DNA of 18,912 nucleotides from Microbacteriaceae bacterium (GTDB lineage Bacteria > Actinomycetota > Actinomycetes > Actinomycetales > Microbacteriaceae). The stretch is taken from contig JAKONM010000151.1 of NCBI GenBank assembly GCA_022701925.1, positions 1-18,912 of the forward strand, in the 5' to 3' direction. Positions 12,182 to 18,912 of the stretch are shown piece after piece (position 1 is the first letter of the stretch; each line of letters starts with the position of its first letter). The notes beneath the pieces were generated by a model. The model worked only from the letters and a program-made list of their open reading frames with translations, was not told the origin of the DNA and did not search any database. The position numbers were made by a program, and so were the translations under genes.

Positions 12182-12670
12182 ATGGCGAACGACGACGACC
12201 TGAAGCAGCTGGGCGACCTGATCGGCAAGACGAAGATCGGGATCATCACGACGACCGACCTGGAGGGCCGGCTGGTCAGCCGCCCGATGGCGGTCAAGGA
12301 GCGGGAGTTCGACGGCGACCTCTGGTTCTTCACCGAGGACCCGTCGCACAAGACCGACGAGGTGCGGGCGAACCCGGAGGTGAACGTGGCCCTCGACAGC
12401 GGCAAGGGCTGGGTGTCCCTGTCCGGCACCGCCGAGGTCGTGAAGGACACGGCGAAGATCGACGAGCTGTGGGACACCGGCGCGGAGGCCTGGTTCTCCG
12501 AGGGCCGCGACGACCCGAAGGTCGCCCTGCTGAAGGTCACGGCCCACTCCGCCGAGATCTGGGCGCAGACCAGCCCGACGCCGGTCGTGCTGCTGAAGTA
12601 CGCCAAGGCCGCGGTGACCGGGGGCAAGCCGGACATCGGCGAGGCCAAGGTCGTCGACCTGGACCGCTGA
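12182..12670 (+). CDS. Pyridoxamine 5'-phosphate oxidase-fold protein (general stress protein 26-like)
   Basis: 162 residues. The split-barrel flavin-binding fold is recognisable from DLIGKTKIGIITTTDLEG, RLVSRPMAV, DLWFFTEDPSHKTDEVRANP, VNVALDSGKGWVSLSGTAEV and the acidic DELWDTGAEAWFSEGRDDP region, in the order seen in general stress protein 26 (YdaG/GSP26-like) proteins. The substrate is unknown; the fold binds FMN, F420 or haem in relatives. Relatively Lys-rich for this window, which fits a small soluble cytoplasmic protein. It has its own leaderless promoter, with a palindrome over the -35 zone, and is followed one base later by the reductase gene, so the two form an operon. Both could act in stress or electrophile detoxification; that is inference. 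Confidence 0.88.
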   Translation: MANDDDLKQLGDLIGKTKIGIITTTDLEGRLVSRPMAVKEREFDGDLWFFTEDPSHKTDEVRANPEVNVALDSGKGWVSLSGTAEVVKDTAKIDELWDTGAEAWFSEGRDDPKVALLKVTAHSAEIWAQTSPTPVVLLKYAKAAVTGGKPDIGEAKVVDLDR

Positions 12671-12671
12671 C

Positions 12672-13619
12672 GTGCGCGCCCTCGTCGTCGCCCGCCCGGG
12701 CGAGCCCGCAGCGCTCGTCGAGCGCGACGCCCCGGTCGCGGGCGACGGCGAGGTCGTGCTGCGGACCGACTGGACCTCGGTCAACTACAAGGACGCGATG
12801 GCCGCGACCGGCCGGCAGGGCATCCTCCGCAGCACCCCGATGACCCCGGGCATCGACGCGGCCGGCACGGCGCCCGACGGCACCGAGTGGGTCGTGACGG
12901 GCGCGGGGCTCGGCGAGCGCCGCGACGGCGGCTTCGCGCAGGCGGTCGCCGTCGAGCGCGCGACCGCGGTGCGCGTGCCGCAGGCCTACGGCACGCGCCT
13001 GGCCGCCGCGATCGGCACCGCGGGCGTCACGGCGGCCCTGTCGGTGCTGGCGCTGGAGCGCCTCGGCCTGCCGGACGGCCCGGTGCTGGTCACCGGCGCC
13101 GGAGGCGGGGTGGGCGGCTTCGCGATCGCGCTGCTGGCCGCTCGAGGCCGGGAGGTGCACGCCGCGACCGGCCGGGCCGACGAGCTGGGCCGGCACCTGC
13201 GCGACCTCGGCGCGGCCGAGGTCGTGGACCGGCGCGGGGCGGAGCCGGGCCGGCCCCTGCAGCCGCCGCAGTGGGCGGGGGTCGTCGACGCCGCGGGCGG
13301 CGGGCCGCTGGTGAACGCGATCGCGCAGACCCTGCCGGGCGGCGCGGTCGCCGCGTGCGGGCTGGCGGCCGGCGCGGACCTGCCGGGCAGCGTGCTGCCC
13401 TTCATCCTGCGCGGGGTGACGCTGACCGGGATCTACTCCGTGGACCTGCCCGCCGCGCTGCGGCAGGCGGCCTGGGACCTGCTGGTGCAGCACCTGCCCG
13501 CGAGCACCGTCGAGTCGCTGGTCGACCGCGAGGCGGGGCTCGAGCAGGTGCCGGCCCTGGCGCAGGAGGTGCTCGCCGGCCGCATCCGCGGCCGCGTCCT
13601 GGTCGCCCCCGGCCGCTGA
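12672..13619 (+). CDS. MDR-family quinone/acrylyl-CoA reductase (YhdH/AcuI-like)
   Basis: 315 residues, medium-chain dehydrogenase/reductase without zinc ligands. The N-terminal GroES-like part has SVNYKDAMAATGRQGILR and TPMTPGIDAAG. The Rossmann NADPH site is PVLVTGAGGGVGGFAIALLA (about 137-156), followed by EVHAATGRADELGRHLRDLGAAEVVDR, the typical YhdH/AcuI sequence. Later GITLTG-like RGVTLTGIYSVDLP and a C-terminal GRIRGRVLVAP are also family features. It reduces activated C=C bonds such as acrylyl-CoA or quinones with NADPH in the cytoplasm; the true substrate is not shown. The GTG start lies one base after the stop of the PPOX-fold gene with no separate ribosome site, so translation is coupled. 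It converges with the glycosyltransferase gene at only 19 bases. Confidence 0.9.
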   Translation: MRALVVARPGEPAALVERDAPVAGDGEVVLRTDWTSVNYKDAMAATGRQGILRSTPMTPGIDAAGTAPDGTEWVVTGAGLGERRDGGFAQAVAVERATAVRVPQAYGTRLAAAIGTAGVTAALSVLALERLGLPDGPVLVTGAGGGVGGFAIALLAARGREVHAATGRADELGRHLRDLGAAEVVDRRGAEPGRPLQPPQWAGVVDAAGGGPLVNAIAQTLPGGAVAACGLAAGADLPGSVLPFILRGVTLTGIYSVDLPAALRQAAWDLLVQHLPASTVESLVDREAGLEQVPALAQEVLAGRIRGRVLVAPGR

Positions 13620-13638
13620 CCGCAGCCGTCCTCCACGG

Positions 13639-15045
13639 CTACGGCTCCAGCGGCTCCACCGTCGTCGTCAGGCTCACGTCGCCGCCGAGGATGCTGCCCT
13701 GCAGCCGCTGCGCCTCCCACGGCAGGCGCGCCAGCAGGCGGTTCGACGAGCGCTGCAGCACCACCTCGTCCCCGCGGCCGCCGGAGCGCTTCCGCAGGTC
13801 GTCCAGCTCGGTGCGTCGCAGCAGGGCCACCGTGCCGGCGCTCTCAGGGTCGACCAGCCGCACCAGGGCCAGCGGGCCGGTCAGGTCGGCGGCCGCGACG
13901 CGCTGCTCGCTGGCGGCCAGCACCGACTTCTGCGCGTCCCGGGTGACGACGAGCGGGCGGCGGGGGCCCTCCAGCAGCCCCGACAGCACCTGCTGCGCCG
14001 CCCGCGGCCTGCCGGTCGCGGACGCGGCGGCGCGCATCCGCTGCAGCCGACCCGGCTCGGCGAGCAGGCGGTCGATCTTCCAGCCGATGGTCGCGGCGGT
14101 GTTGCAGCGCACCGCGGCGCCCTGCTCCAGCAGGTAGTCGCCGTTGCGCACCTCCTGGCCGGGGATGGGGTTCACCAGCACCATCGGCAGCCCGGCGGCC
14201 ATGCACTCGGAGGCGGACAGCCCGCCGGGCTTGCCGACGAAGAGCGCCGCCTCGCGCAGCAGGCGCGGCATCGCGTCGGTGTACCCGAGCACCCGGAAGC
14301 GGTCGCGGCGCGAGGCGGTCAGCCGCTCCACGTCGCGCCGCAGCTCGTCGTTGCGGCCGCAGACCACCGTCACGTCGCAGTCGGCCCGCAGGCGCATCGC
14401 CTGCCGCACGACCGCGACGGCGTACTCGCCCCCGGAGGCGCCGGCCGACACCAGCAGCATCGGGCGCGCCCCGGGTTCGGGGGACGCGTCGGCGACGGGT
14501 CGCACCGGGATGCCGGCCGCGGTCACGCGGTCGGGCGGCAGGCCCAGGGTCGTCAGCTGCACCCGCCCCTCCTCCCGCGCCACGAAGAAGCGGTGGAAGG
14601 CGCTGACCAGCCACAGGCCCTGGTAGTCGTAGTCGGTGGTGACCACGGCGGTGCGGGCGCTCAGCGCGCCGCGCAGCAGCAGCCCCGCCACCAGCTGCGC
14701 GGGCAGGAAGTGGGTGCAGATCACCGCGGTGGGGGCGAAGCGCCGGATCTCCCGCACGGCCGGCAGCGCGTTCGCCCGCGTCCACGGGTCGATGGGACCG
14801 CGCCGGCGGAACGGCTGGTCGCTGACGTCGTAGCCCCACTCCACGAGCCAGGGCACGCCCTCGGCCAGCCTGAAGTAGCCCTTCGACAGCAGGTCGCGGT
14901 ACAGCAGGCTGCTCACCTGCAGCACGTCGAGCACCCGCACCTCGTCGACGTCCGGCCGCTCGGCGCACGCCAGCCGCAGCGCCTCGGCCGCGCTGTTGTG
15001 CCCGGAGCCGACGCCCGCGGACAGGATCAGCACCCGCTCGCCCAT
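13639..15045 (-). CDS. MGDG-synthase-like glycosyltransferase with a C-terminal extension
   Basis: 468 residues, GT28-type. The N-terminal MGDG-synthase domain shows LILSAGVGSGHNSAAEAL (6-23), the nucleotide-sugar transferase opening, then VICTHFLPAQLVAGLLL and VVTTDYDYQGLWL. The C-terminal half has LLVSAGASGGEYA, VVCGRNDELRRDVE, VLGYTDAMPRLLREA and the sugar-nucleotide loop FVGKPGGLSASECMAAGLPM (269-288), then NPIPGQEVRNGDYLLEQGAA. It should transfer hexose to diacylglycerol or another lipid acceptor at the membrane. Residues about 365-468 form an additional domain that I do not recognise. I start at the ATG at 15045: GGGAGG lies 9 bases upstream, while the ATG at 15054 abuts it. Its ribosome site lies in the hairpin after ppsA (15054-15095). 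Confidence 0.85.
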   Translation of the reverse strand: MGERVLILSAGVGSGHNSAAEALRLACAERPDVDEVRVLDVLQVSSLLYRDLLSKGYFRLAEGVPWLVEWGYDVSDQPFRRRGPIDPWTRANALPAVREIRRFAPTAVICTHFLPAQLVAGLLLRGALSARTAVVTTDYDYQGLWLVSAFHRFFVAREEGRVQLTTLGLPPDRVTAAGIPVRPVADASPEPGARPMLLVSAGASGGEYAVAVVRQAMRLRADCDVTVVCGRNDELRRDVERLTASRRDRFRVLGYTDAMPRLLREAALFVGKPGGLSASECMAAGLPMVLVNPIPGQEVRNGDYLLEQGAAVRCNTAATIGWKIDRLLAEPGRLQRMRAAASATGRPRAAQQVLSGLLEGPRRPLVVTRDAQKSVLAASEQRVAAADLTGPLALVRLVDPESAGTVALLRRTELDDLRKRSGGRGDEVVLQRSSNRLLARLPWEAQRLQGSILGGDVSLTTTVEPLEP

Positions 15046-15053
15046 GGCCCTCA

Positions 15054-15095
15054 TCCTCCCGGATCCGCGGGCCGCCGGGCCGGGATCCGGGAGGA
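15054..15095 (-). terminator. Hairpin after ppsA that also encloses the glycosyltransferase ribosome site
   Basis: TCCTCCCGGATCC (15054-15066) pairs perfectly with GGATCCGGGAGGA (15083-15095), a 13-bp stem with a 16-base loop. On the transcribed strand it starts 7 bases after the ppsA stop, as a terminator would. The GGGAGG in its second arm is the only good Shine-Dalgarno for the next gene. Confidence 0.7.
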
Positions 15096-15102
15096 GGAGC
15101 GC

Positions 15103-17529
15103 TCAGCCCCGCTCCGCCAGCGCCGTCCAGGTGTCGACGACGGTGTCGGGGTTCAGCGACATCGTGTCGATGCCCTGCTCGAGCAGCCAGGCCGCCAGGT
15201 CCGGGTGGTCGCTCGGCCCCTGCCCGCAGATGCCCACGTACTTGCCCCGCGCCTTCGCGGCGGTGATCGCCAGCGACAGCATGTGCTTCACCGCGGGGTC
15301 GCGCTCGTCGAACCCGGCGGCCACCAGCGCGGAGTCGCGGTCGAGCCCCAGCGTCAGCTGCGTCATGTCGTTGCTGCCGATGGAGAAGCCGTCGAAGTGG
15401 TCCAGGAAGCGGTCGGCCAGCACGGCGTTGGACGGCAGCTCGCACATCATCATCACCTGCAGCCCGTTCTCACCCCGCTTCAGGCCGTTCGCCCCCAGCA
15501 GGTCGATCACGCCCGACGCCTCGTCCAGCGTGCGGACGAACGGGATCATCAGCTTCAGGTTCGTCAGCCCCATCTCGTCGCGGACGATCCGCATGGCCTC
15601 GCACTCCATCGCGAAGCACTCCGCGAAGTCCTCCGACAGGTAGCGGCTGGCGCCCCGGTACCCGATCATCGGGTTCTCCTCGTGCGGCTCGTACAGCTCG
15701 CCGGCCACGAGGTTGGCGTACTCGTTGCTCTTGAAGTCGGAGAGGCGCACGATCACGGGCTGCGGGGCGAAGGCCGCGACGATCGTCGAGACGCCCTCGA
15801 CGACGCGCTGCACGAAGAACTCGCGGGGGCCGGAGTACGCGGCGATGCGCCGCCGGATCTCGCTCCGGACCGGCTCGGGCACGCTCTCCGGGTCGCGCTC
15901 GAGGTCCAGCAGCGCCTTCGGGTGGATGCCGATCTGCCGGTTGATGATGAACTCCAGGCGGGCCAGCCCGACCCCCTTGTTCGGCAGGCGGGAGAACGCG
16001 AACGCCTGGTCGGGGGTGCCGACGTTCATCATGATCTGCACCGGGATCTCGGGCATCGACCCCAGCGCGGTCTCCTCCACGCTGAAGGGGAGGTCGCCGT
16101 CGTAGACGAAGCCGGTGTCGCCCTCCGCGCAGCTGACGGTGACCTCGCGGCCGTCGGTCAGGTCGGTCGTCGCCGACCCCGTGCCGACGACCGCGGGGAT
16201 GCCCAGCTCGCGGGCGATGATGGCGGCGTGGCAGGTGCGGCCGCCGCGGTTCGTCACGATCGCGCTGGCGCGCTTCATGATCGGCTCCCAGTCGGGATCG
16301 GTCATGTCGGCCACCAGCACCGAGCCGCGCTCGAACGACGCCATCTGGTCGATGCTGGAGAGCACCTTCACCGGGCCGGCGCCGATCTTCTGGCCGATCG
16401 CCCGGCCGTCGACGATGACGCTGCGGTCGCCCGCCCGCCCCTCCAGCCGGTAGCGGCTGGAGGTCGTGCCGTCCTTGCGCGACTGCACCGTCTCCGGCCG
16501 CGCCTGCAGGATGTAGATGCGGCCGTCGAGGCCGTCCCTGCCCCACTCGATGTCCATCGGCCGGCCGTAGTGGTCCTCGATGGTCAGCGCCTGCTCCGCC
16601 AGCTCGAGCACCTCGTCGTCGGTGATCGACAGCAGGGGCCGTTCGGCCTCGTCCACGTCGACGAACTCGGTCGTGCGGCCGACCGTGCGGTCCTCCGTGT
16701 AGACCATCTTGATCGCCTTGCCGCCGACTTGCCGCTTCAGGATCGCCGGCCGGCCGGCCTGCAGCGCCGGCTTGTAGACGTAGAACTCGTCGGGGTTCAC
16801 GGCGCCCTGCACGACCGCCTCGCCCAGCCCGTAGGAGGAGGTGATGAACACCGCGTCGGTGAACCCGCTCTCGGTGTCCATGGTGAACATGACGCCGCTG
16901 GCACCGACGTCGCTCCGCACCATCCGCTGCACGCCCGCCGAGAGCGCGACGACGTCGTGCGCGAAGGAGTGGTGCACGCGGTAGGCGATCGCGCGGTCGT
17001 TGTAGAGCGAGGCGAAGACCTCGTGGATCGCGGTGAGGATCGCGTCGATCCCCCGCACGTTCAGGAACGTCTCCTGCTGGCCGGCGAACGACGCGTCGGG
17101 CAGGTCCTCGGCGGTCGCGGACGACCGCACCGCGAAGGACACGTCGTCCTGCCCCTCCGTCAGCTCGGCGTAGGCGGTGCGGATCGCGGACTCCAGCTCC
17201 TGCGGGAAGCGCTGCTCGAGCACCGCCTCGCGGATCCGCTTGCCGACGCGGGCCAGCTCCTCCACGTCGTCCACGTCGAGGTCCTGCAGCAGGGCGTCGA
17301 TCCGCTCCGCCAGCCCGCCGCGCACGAACCGGCGGTACGCGTCCGCCGTGGTCGCGAAGCCGTCCGGCACACGGACGCCCAGCTCGGACAGGGCGCCGAT
17401 CATCTCCCCCAGCGAGGAGTTCTTCCCGCCCACCTGCTCCAGGTCGGGCAGGCCCAGGTCCGCGAACCAGCGGACGTCGTCGCCGCTCGGGGTGCGGTGG
17501 GCGGTGGGCGCGGTCTCGGTGACGCTCAT
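15103..17529 (-). CDS. ppsA: Phosphoenolpyruvate synthase (pyruvate, water dikinase)
   Basis: 808 residues, full family length. It makes PEP, AMP and phosphate from pyruvate, ATP and water for gluconeogenesis. The N-terminal ATP-binding domain has VGGKNSSLGEM (33-43) and FAVRSSATAEDLPDASFAGQ (132-151), then VMFTMDTESGF and LGEAVVQGAVNPDEFYVYK. The phosphohistidine domain holds GGRTCHAAIIARELG, with H434 as phospho-carrier and T432 two residues earlier, the site controlled by PpsR. The C-terminal PEP/pyruvate barrel includes LARLEFIINRQIGIHP, GSNDMTQLTLGLDRDS and YVGICGQGPSDHPDLAAWLLEQGIDTMSLNPDT, with the catalytic Cys. ATG at 17529 has AAGGAG seven bases upstream. Lies 34 bases after ppsR in the same direction. 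Confidence 0.97.
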   Translation of the reverse strand: MSVTETAPTAHRTPSGDDVRWFADLGLPDLEQVGGKNSSLGEMIGALSELGVRVPDGFATTADAYRRFVRGGLAERIDALLQDLDVDDVEELARVGKRIREAVLEQRFPQELESAIRTAYAELTEGQDDVSFAVRSSATAEDLPDASFAGQQETFLNVRGIDAILTAIHEVFASLYNDRAIAYRVHHSFAHDVVALSAGVQRMVRSDVGASGVMFTMDTESGFTDAVFITSSYGLGEAVVQGAVNPDEFYVYKPALQAGRPAILKRQVGGKAIKMVYTEDRTVGRTTEFVDVDEAERPLLSITDDEVLELAEQALTIEDHYGRPMDIEWGRDGLDGRIYILQARPETVQSRKDGTTSSRYRLEGRAGDRSVIVDGRAIGQKIGAGPVKVLSSIDQMASFERGSVLVADMTDPDWEPIMKRASAIVTNRGGRTCHAAIIARELGIPAVVGTGSATTDLTDGREVTVSCAEGDTGFVYDGDLPFSVEETALGSMPEIPVQIMMNVGTPDQAFAFSRLPNKGVGLARLEFIINRQIGIHPKALLDLERDPESVPEPVRSEIRRRIAAYSGPREFFVQRVVEGVSTIVAAFAPQPVIVRLSDFKSNEYANLVAGELYEPHEENPMIGYRGASRYLSEDFAECFAMECEAMRIVRDEMGLTNLKLMIPFVRTLDEASGVIDLLGANGLKRGENGLQVMMMCELPSNAVLADRFLDHFDGFSIGSNDMTQLTLGLDRDSALVAAGFDERDPAVKHMLSLAITAAKARGKYVGICGQGPSDHPDLAAWLLEQGIDTMSLNPDTVVDTWTALAERG

Positions 17530-17563
17530 CGTCGAGCTCCTTCGTGAGGGGTGGAGGGACGGG

Positions 17564-18409
17564 TCAGGTCCGACCCAGGTGCTGCAGGATCACGGTCGAC
17601 ATCTCCTCCACGCTCTTGGCGGAGGAGTTCACGGTGGGGATGCGCTGGGCGCGGAACAGCTTCTCGGCGCGCTTCAGCTCCCACGCGCACTGCTCGAGCG
17701 AGGAGTAGGTGCTGTCGGGCTTGCGCTCAGCACGCACCTGCGACAGGCGCTCGGGCGTCGTCAGGATGCCGAAGCAGCGGCTGCGCAGCTTCGCCACCGG
17801 TGCCGGCAGGTCGAGCCCGGTCAGGTCCTCCGGCACCAGCGGGTAGTTCGCCACGAACACGCTGTGCTGCAGGGCCAGGTACATGGTCGTCGGGGTCTTG
17901 CCGCAGCGGGAGGGCGCCAGCAGGATCACGTCGGCGTCGGCGTACTGGCGCATGCTCTCGCCGTCGTCGTGCTCGATCGCGTACTCGACCGCCTTCATGC
18001 GCCGGTCGTAGCGCACCTGGTCGCCCAGGCCGTGGGCCTGCACGGCCAGGTGCAGCGCGGGGGTGCCGAGCAGGTCCTCCAGCCGGCCCAGGTGACTGGT
18101 GACGAAGTCGATGATCGGCGCGCGGCTCATGCCGAGCACGGCGCGGATCGTGTCGTCCGCGATGGTCGTGAAGACGATCGGGGCACGCGGCCCCTCCATC
18201 GCCCGGTCCAGCTCCTCCACCGCCTGCCGCGCGCCGGCGATCGAGTTGATGAAGGGGATGCGCTTGCGCTCGAACCGCACGCCGGGGAACTGCACCAGCA
18301 GCGCGTTGCCGATCGCCTCCGCGCTGATGCCGGTCGACTCCGCGACGAAGTAGACGGGCACGGGCGCGTCGTGCGCCACGGCCTCCGCCGGCGTCTCGGC
18401 TGTGGACAC
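17564..18409 (-). CDS. ppsR: PEP synthase regulatory protein (bifunctional kinase/pyrophosphorylase, DUF299)
   Basis: 281 residues. PSRP-family proteins phosphorylate and dephosphorylate (by Pi-dependent pyrophosphorylysis) a Thr beside the catalytic His of PEP synthase or PPDK, switching it off and on with energy state. Visible features: VPVYFVAESTGISAEAIGNA (17-36), a family opening; DFVTSHLGRLEDLLG; HGLGDQVRYDRRMKAVEYAIEHDDG; and the P-loop APSRCGKTPTTMYLALQ (165-181). SRCGKTPT is the form typical of PEP-synthase partners, where PPDK partners tend to have SRTSKTPT. The adjacent target has TCH at the active site, which agrees. GTG start: AGGAG lies 5 bases upstream. The longer upstream frame overlaps intergenic DNA and was rejected. 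Own promoter likely at 18452. Confidence 0.95.
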   Translation of the reverse strand: MSTAETPAEAVAHDAPVPVYFVAESTGISAEAIGNALLVQFPGVRFERKRIPFINSIAGARQAVEELDRAMEGPRAPIVFTTIADDTIRAVLGMSRAPIIDFVTSHLGRLEDLLGTPALHLAVQAHGLGDQVRYDRRMKAVEYAIEHDDGESMRQYADADVILLAPSRCGKTPTTMYLALQHSVFVANYPLVPEDLTGLDLPAPVAKLRSRCFGILTTPERLSQVRAERKPDSTYSSLEQCAWELKRAEKLFRAQRIPTVNSSAKSVEEMSTVILQHLGRT

Positions 18410-18451
18410 GTCCGCTCCTGCACGCACCGCTCCGTCGCGGCGCTGCTGCGC

Positions 18452-18457
18452 ACCATA
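18452..18457 (-). promoter_or_regulatory. Probable -10 box (TATGGT) of the ppsR-ppsA unit
   Basis: TATGGT on the minus strand, flanked by a C/G run. A start near 18445 gives a leader of about 36 bases with the AGGAG used by ppsR. No clear -35 box. Confidence 0.5.
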
Positions 18458-18477
18458 CCCCCCCGGGCGGGGGAGGA

Positions 18478-18495
18478 CGGGCGGCGTCGCGCCCG
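18478..18495 (-). terminator. Short hairpin after hemL
   Basis: CGGGCG (18478-18483) pairs with CGCCCG (18490-18495), 6-base loop, about 20 bases past the hemL stop. Weak alone; it would separate hemL from the ppsR promoter. Confidence 0.35.
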
Positions 18496-18515
18496 ACTGC
18501 TCGCGGCGCCCTCCG

Positions 18516-18912
18516 CTAGGCGGGCGGGGTCGCGGCGGCCGCTGCCCGGGCGGCCGCCGGCAGCGCCGCCTCGACGCGCGACAGGGCGTCGTCGTCGTGC
18601 GCGGCGGTGAGGAACCAGGCCTCGAAGACGGAGGGGGGCAGGCTGACGCCCGCATCGAGCATCGCGTGGAAGAACGGCGGGAAGCGCCACGCCTCCTGCT
18701 GCCGCACCTCGTCGTAGTCCCGGGGCACGCGGTCCGTGCCGAGCACCAGTGAGAACAGGCTGCCCGCGCGCGGGATCGCGTGCGGCACCCCCGCAACGGA
18801 CAGCGCCTCGTCGAGGGCCGCGACCACGCGGTCGGCCGCGGAGTCGACCCGGCGGTAGACCTCGGCGTCGGCCAGCCGCAGCGTCGCGATGCCTGCGGCG
18901 ACCGCCACCGGG
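18516..18912 (-). CDS. hemL: Glutamate-1-semialdehyde 2,1-aminomutase, C-terminal part (gene runs past the window)
   Basis: 131 codons are visible, open to the window edge (codon frame from 18911). The sequence P-VAVAAGIATLRL at the edge is the helix following the small-loop region of class-III aminotransferases. The downstream GSLFSLVLGTDRVPRDYDEV, FPPFFHAMLDAGVSLPPSVF, EAWFLTAAHDDDALSRVEAAL is the characteristic C-terminus of HemL, distinguishing it from RocD-like enzymes. HemL converts glutamate-1-semialdehyde to 5-aminolevulinate, the last step of the C5 route to haem. The PLP lysine lies outside the window. The Ala-rich end (AARAAAAATPPA) is a lineage-specific tail. The stop is 106 bases upstream of ppsR, with a promoter for ppsR in the gap, so hemL probably belongs to a separate unit. 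Confidence 0.9.
   Translation of the reverse strand, partial: PVAVAAGIATLRLADAEVYRRVDSAADRVVAALDEALSVAGVPHAIPRAGSLFSLVLGTDRVPRDYDEVRQQEAWRFPPFFHAMLDAGVSLPPSVFEAWFLTAAHDDDALSRVEAALPAAARAAAAATPPA

Noticed and set aside
14593..17547. 984-codon open frame on the plus strand opposite ppsA and the glycosyltransferase
   Set aside because: It is the antisense shadow of well-recognised genes; its translation is His/Arg/Gln-rich low-complexity sequence with no domain, as expected for reverse frames in very G+C-rich DNA.
18410..18796. Longer N-terminus for PpsR (frame from 18796)
   Set aside because: It overlaps hemL in another frame and crosses the likely promoter; the GTG at 18409 has an AGGAG site and gives the family length.
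1..18912. tRNA, rRNA, CRISPR, IS element, prophage or replication origin
   Set aside because: No cloverleaf-like sequence, spaced direct-repeat array, transposase or integrase motif, or DnaA-box cluster was seen on either strand by eye; gene content and base composition are uniform.

Overview
The window is very G+C-rich, with G/C-ending codons in every real gene and many GTG starts. Several genes begin a fixed short distance after a TAnnnT -10 box, which suggests leaderless transcripts. Together with gene content (LuxR-type two-component system, Hanks-type kinase with a low-complexity extracellular tail, NlpC/P60 wall hydrolase, DDAH-like/ornithine aminotransferase pair under an Lrp/AsnC regulator, C5-pathway HemL) this points to a high-GC Actinomycetota chromosome, possibly Micrococcales-like. 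The genus cannot be named from sequence alone. No mobile element, CRISPR, rRNA or tRNA was seen; this looks like ordinary chromosome.

Layout. 1-475: end of a DUF5666-like protein with a Pro/Gly/Gln/Ala tail, followed by a strong terminator. 746-3670 (+): a translationally coupled trio of LuxR-type response regulator, membrane histidine kinase, and a second membrane protein that looks like a degenerate kinase. 3749-4291 (-): CvpA-family membrane protein, divergent from 4476-5921 (+), a transmembrane Ser/Thr kinase; the shared upstream region has an elaborate dyad of CTTCAG/CTGAAG words. 6039-8107 (-): rocD and a DDAH-like hydrolase overlapping by ATGA, divergent from an Lrp/AsnC regulator (8254-8691 +) that has three GATCCG words at 13-bp spacing upstream. 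8977-9765 (+): secreted NlpC/P60 hydrolase with a structured leader. 9875-11029 (+): DUF805 protein with an extra C-terminal domain. 11076-12032 (-): AlkA-like DNA glycosylase, divergent from 12182-13619 (+), a pyridoxamine-phosphate-oxidase-fold stress protein and a YhdH/AcuI-like reductase. 13639-18409 (-): PEP synthase regulatory protein, PEP synthase and an MGDG-synthase-like glycosyltransferase in one direction. 18516-18912 (-): C-terminal part of HemL.

How the genes work together. The DDAH-like/RocD/Lrp block is best read as an amino-acid-responsive arginine-to-glutamate-semialdehyde module. The DDAH-like enzyme keeps an Asn where classical deiminases have Asp, so it may be an ornithine-forming arginine dihydrolase feeding RocD directly. 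PpsR and PpsA form a closed regulatory pair (bifunctional kinase/phosphorylase and its target). The hairpin after ppsA also buries the Shine-Dalgarno of the glycosyltransferase gene, so a terminator and a translational control point appear to coincide. GGATCC-centred inverted repeats recur in the intergenic gaps and are rare in genes.
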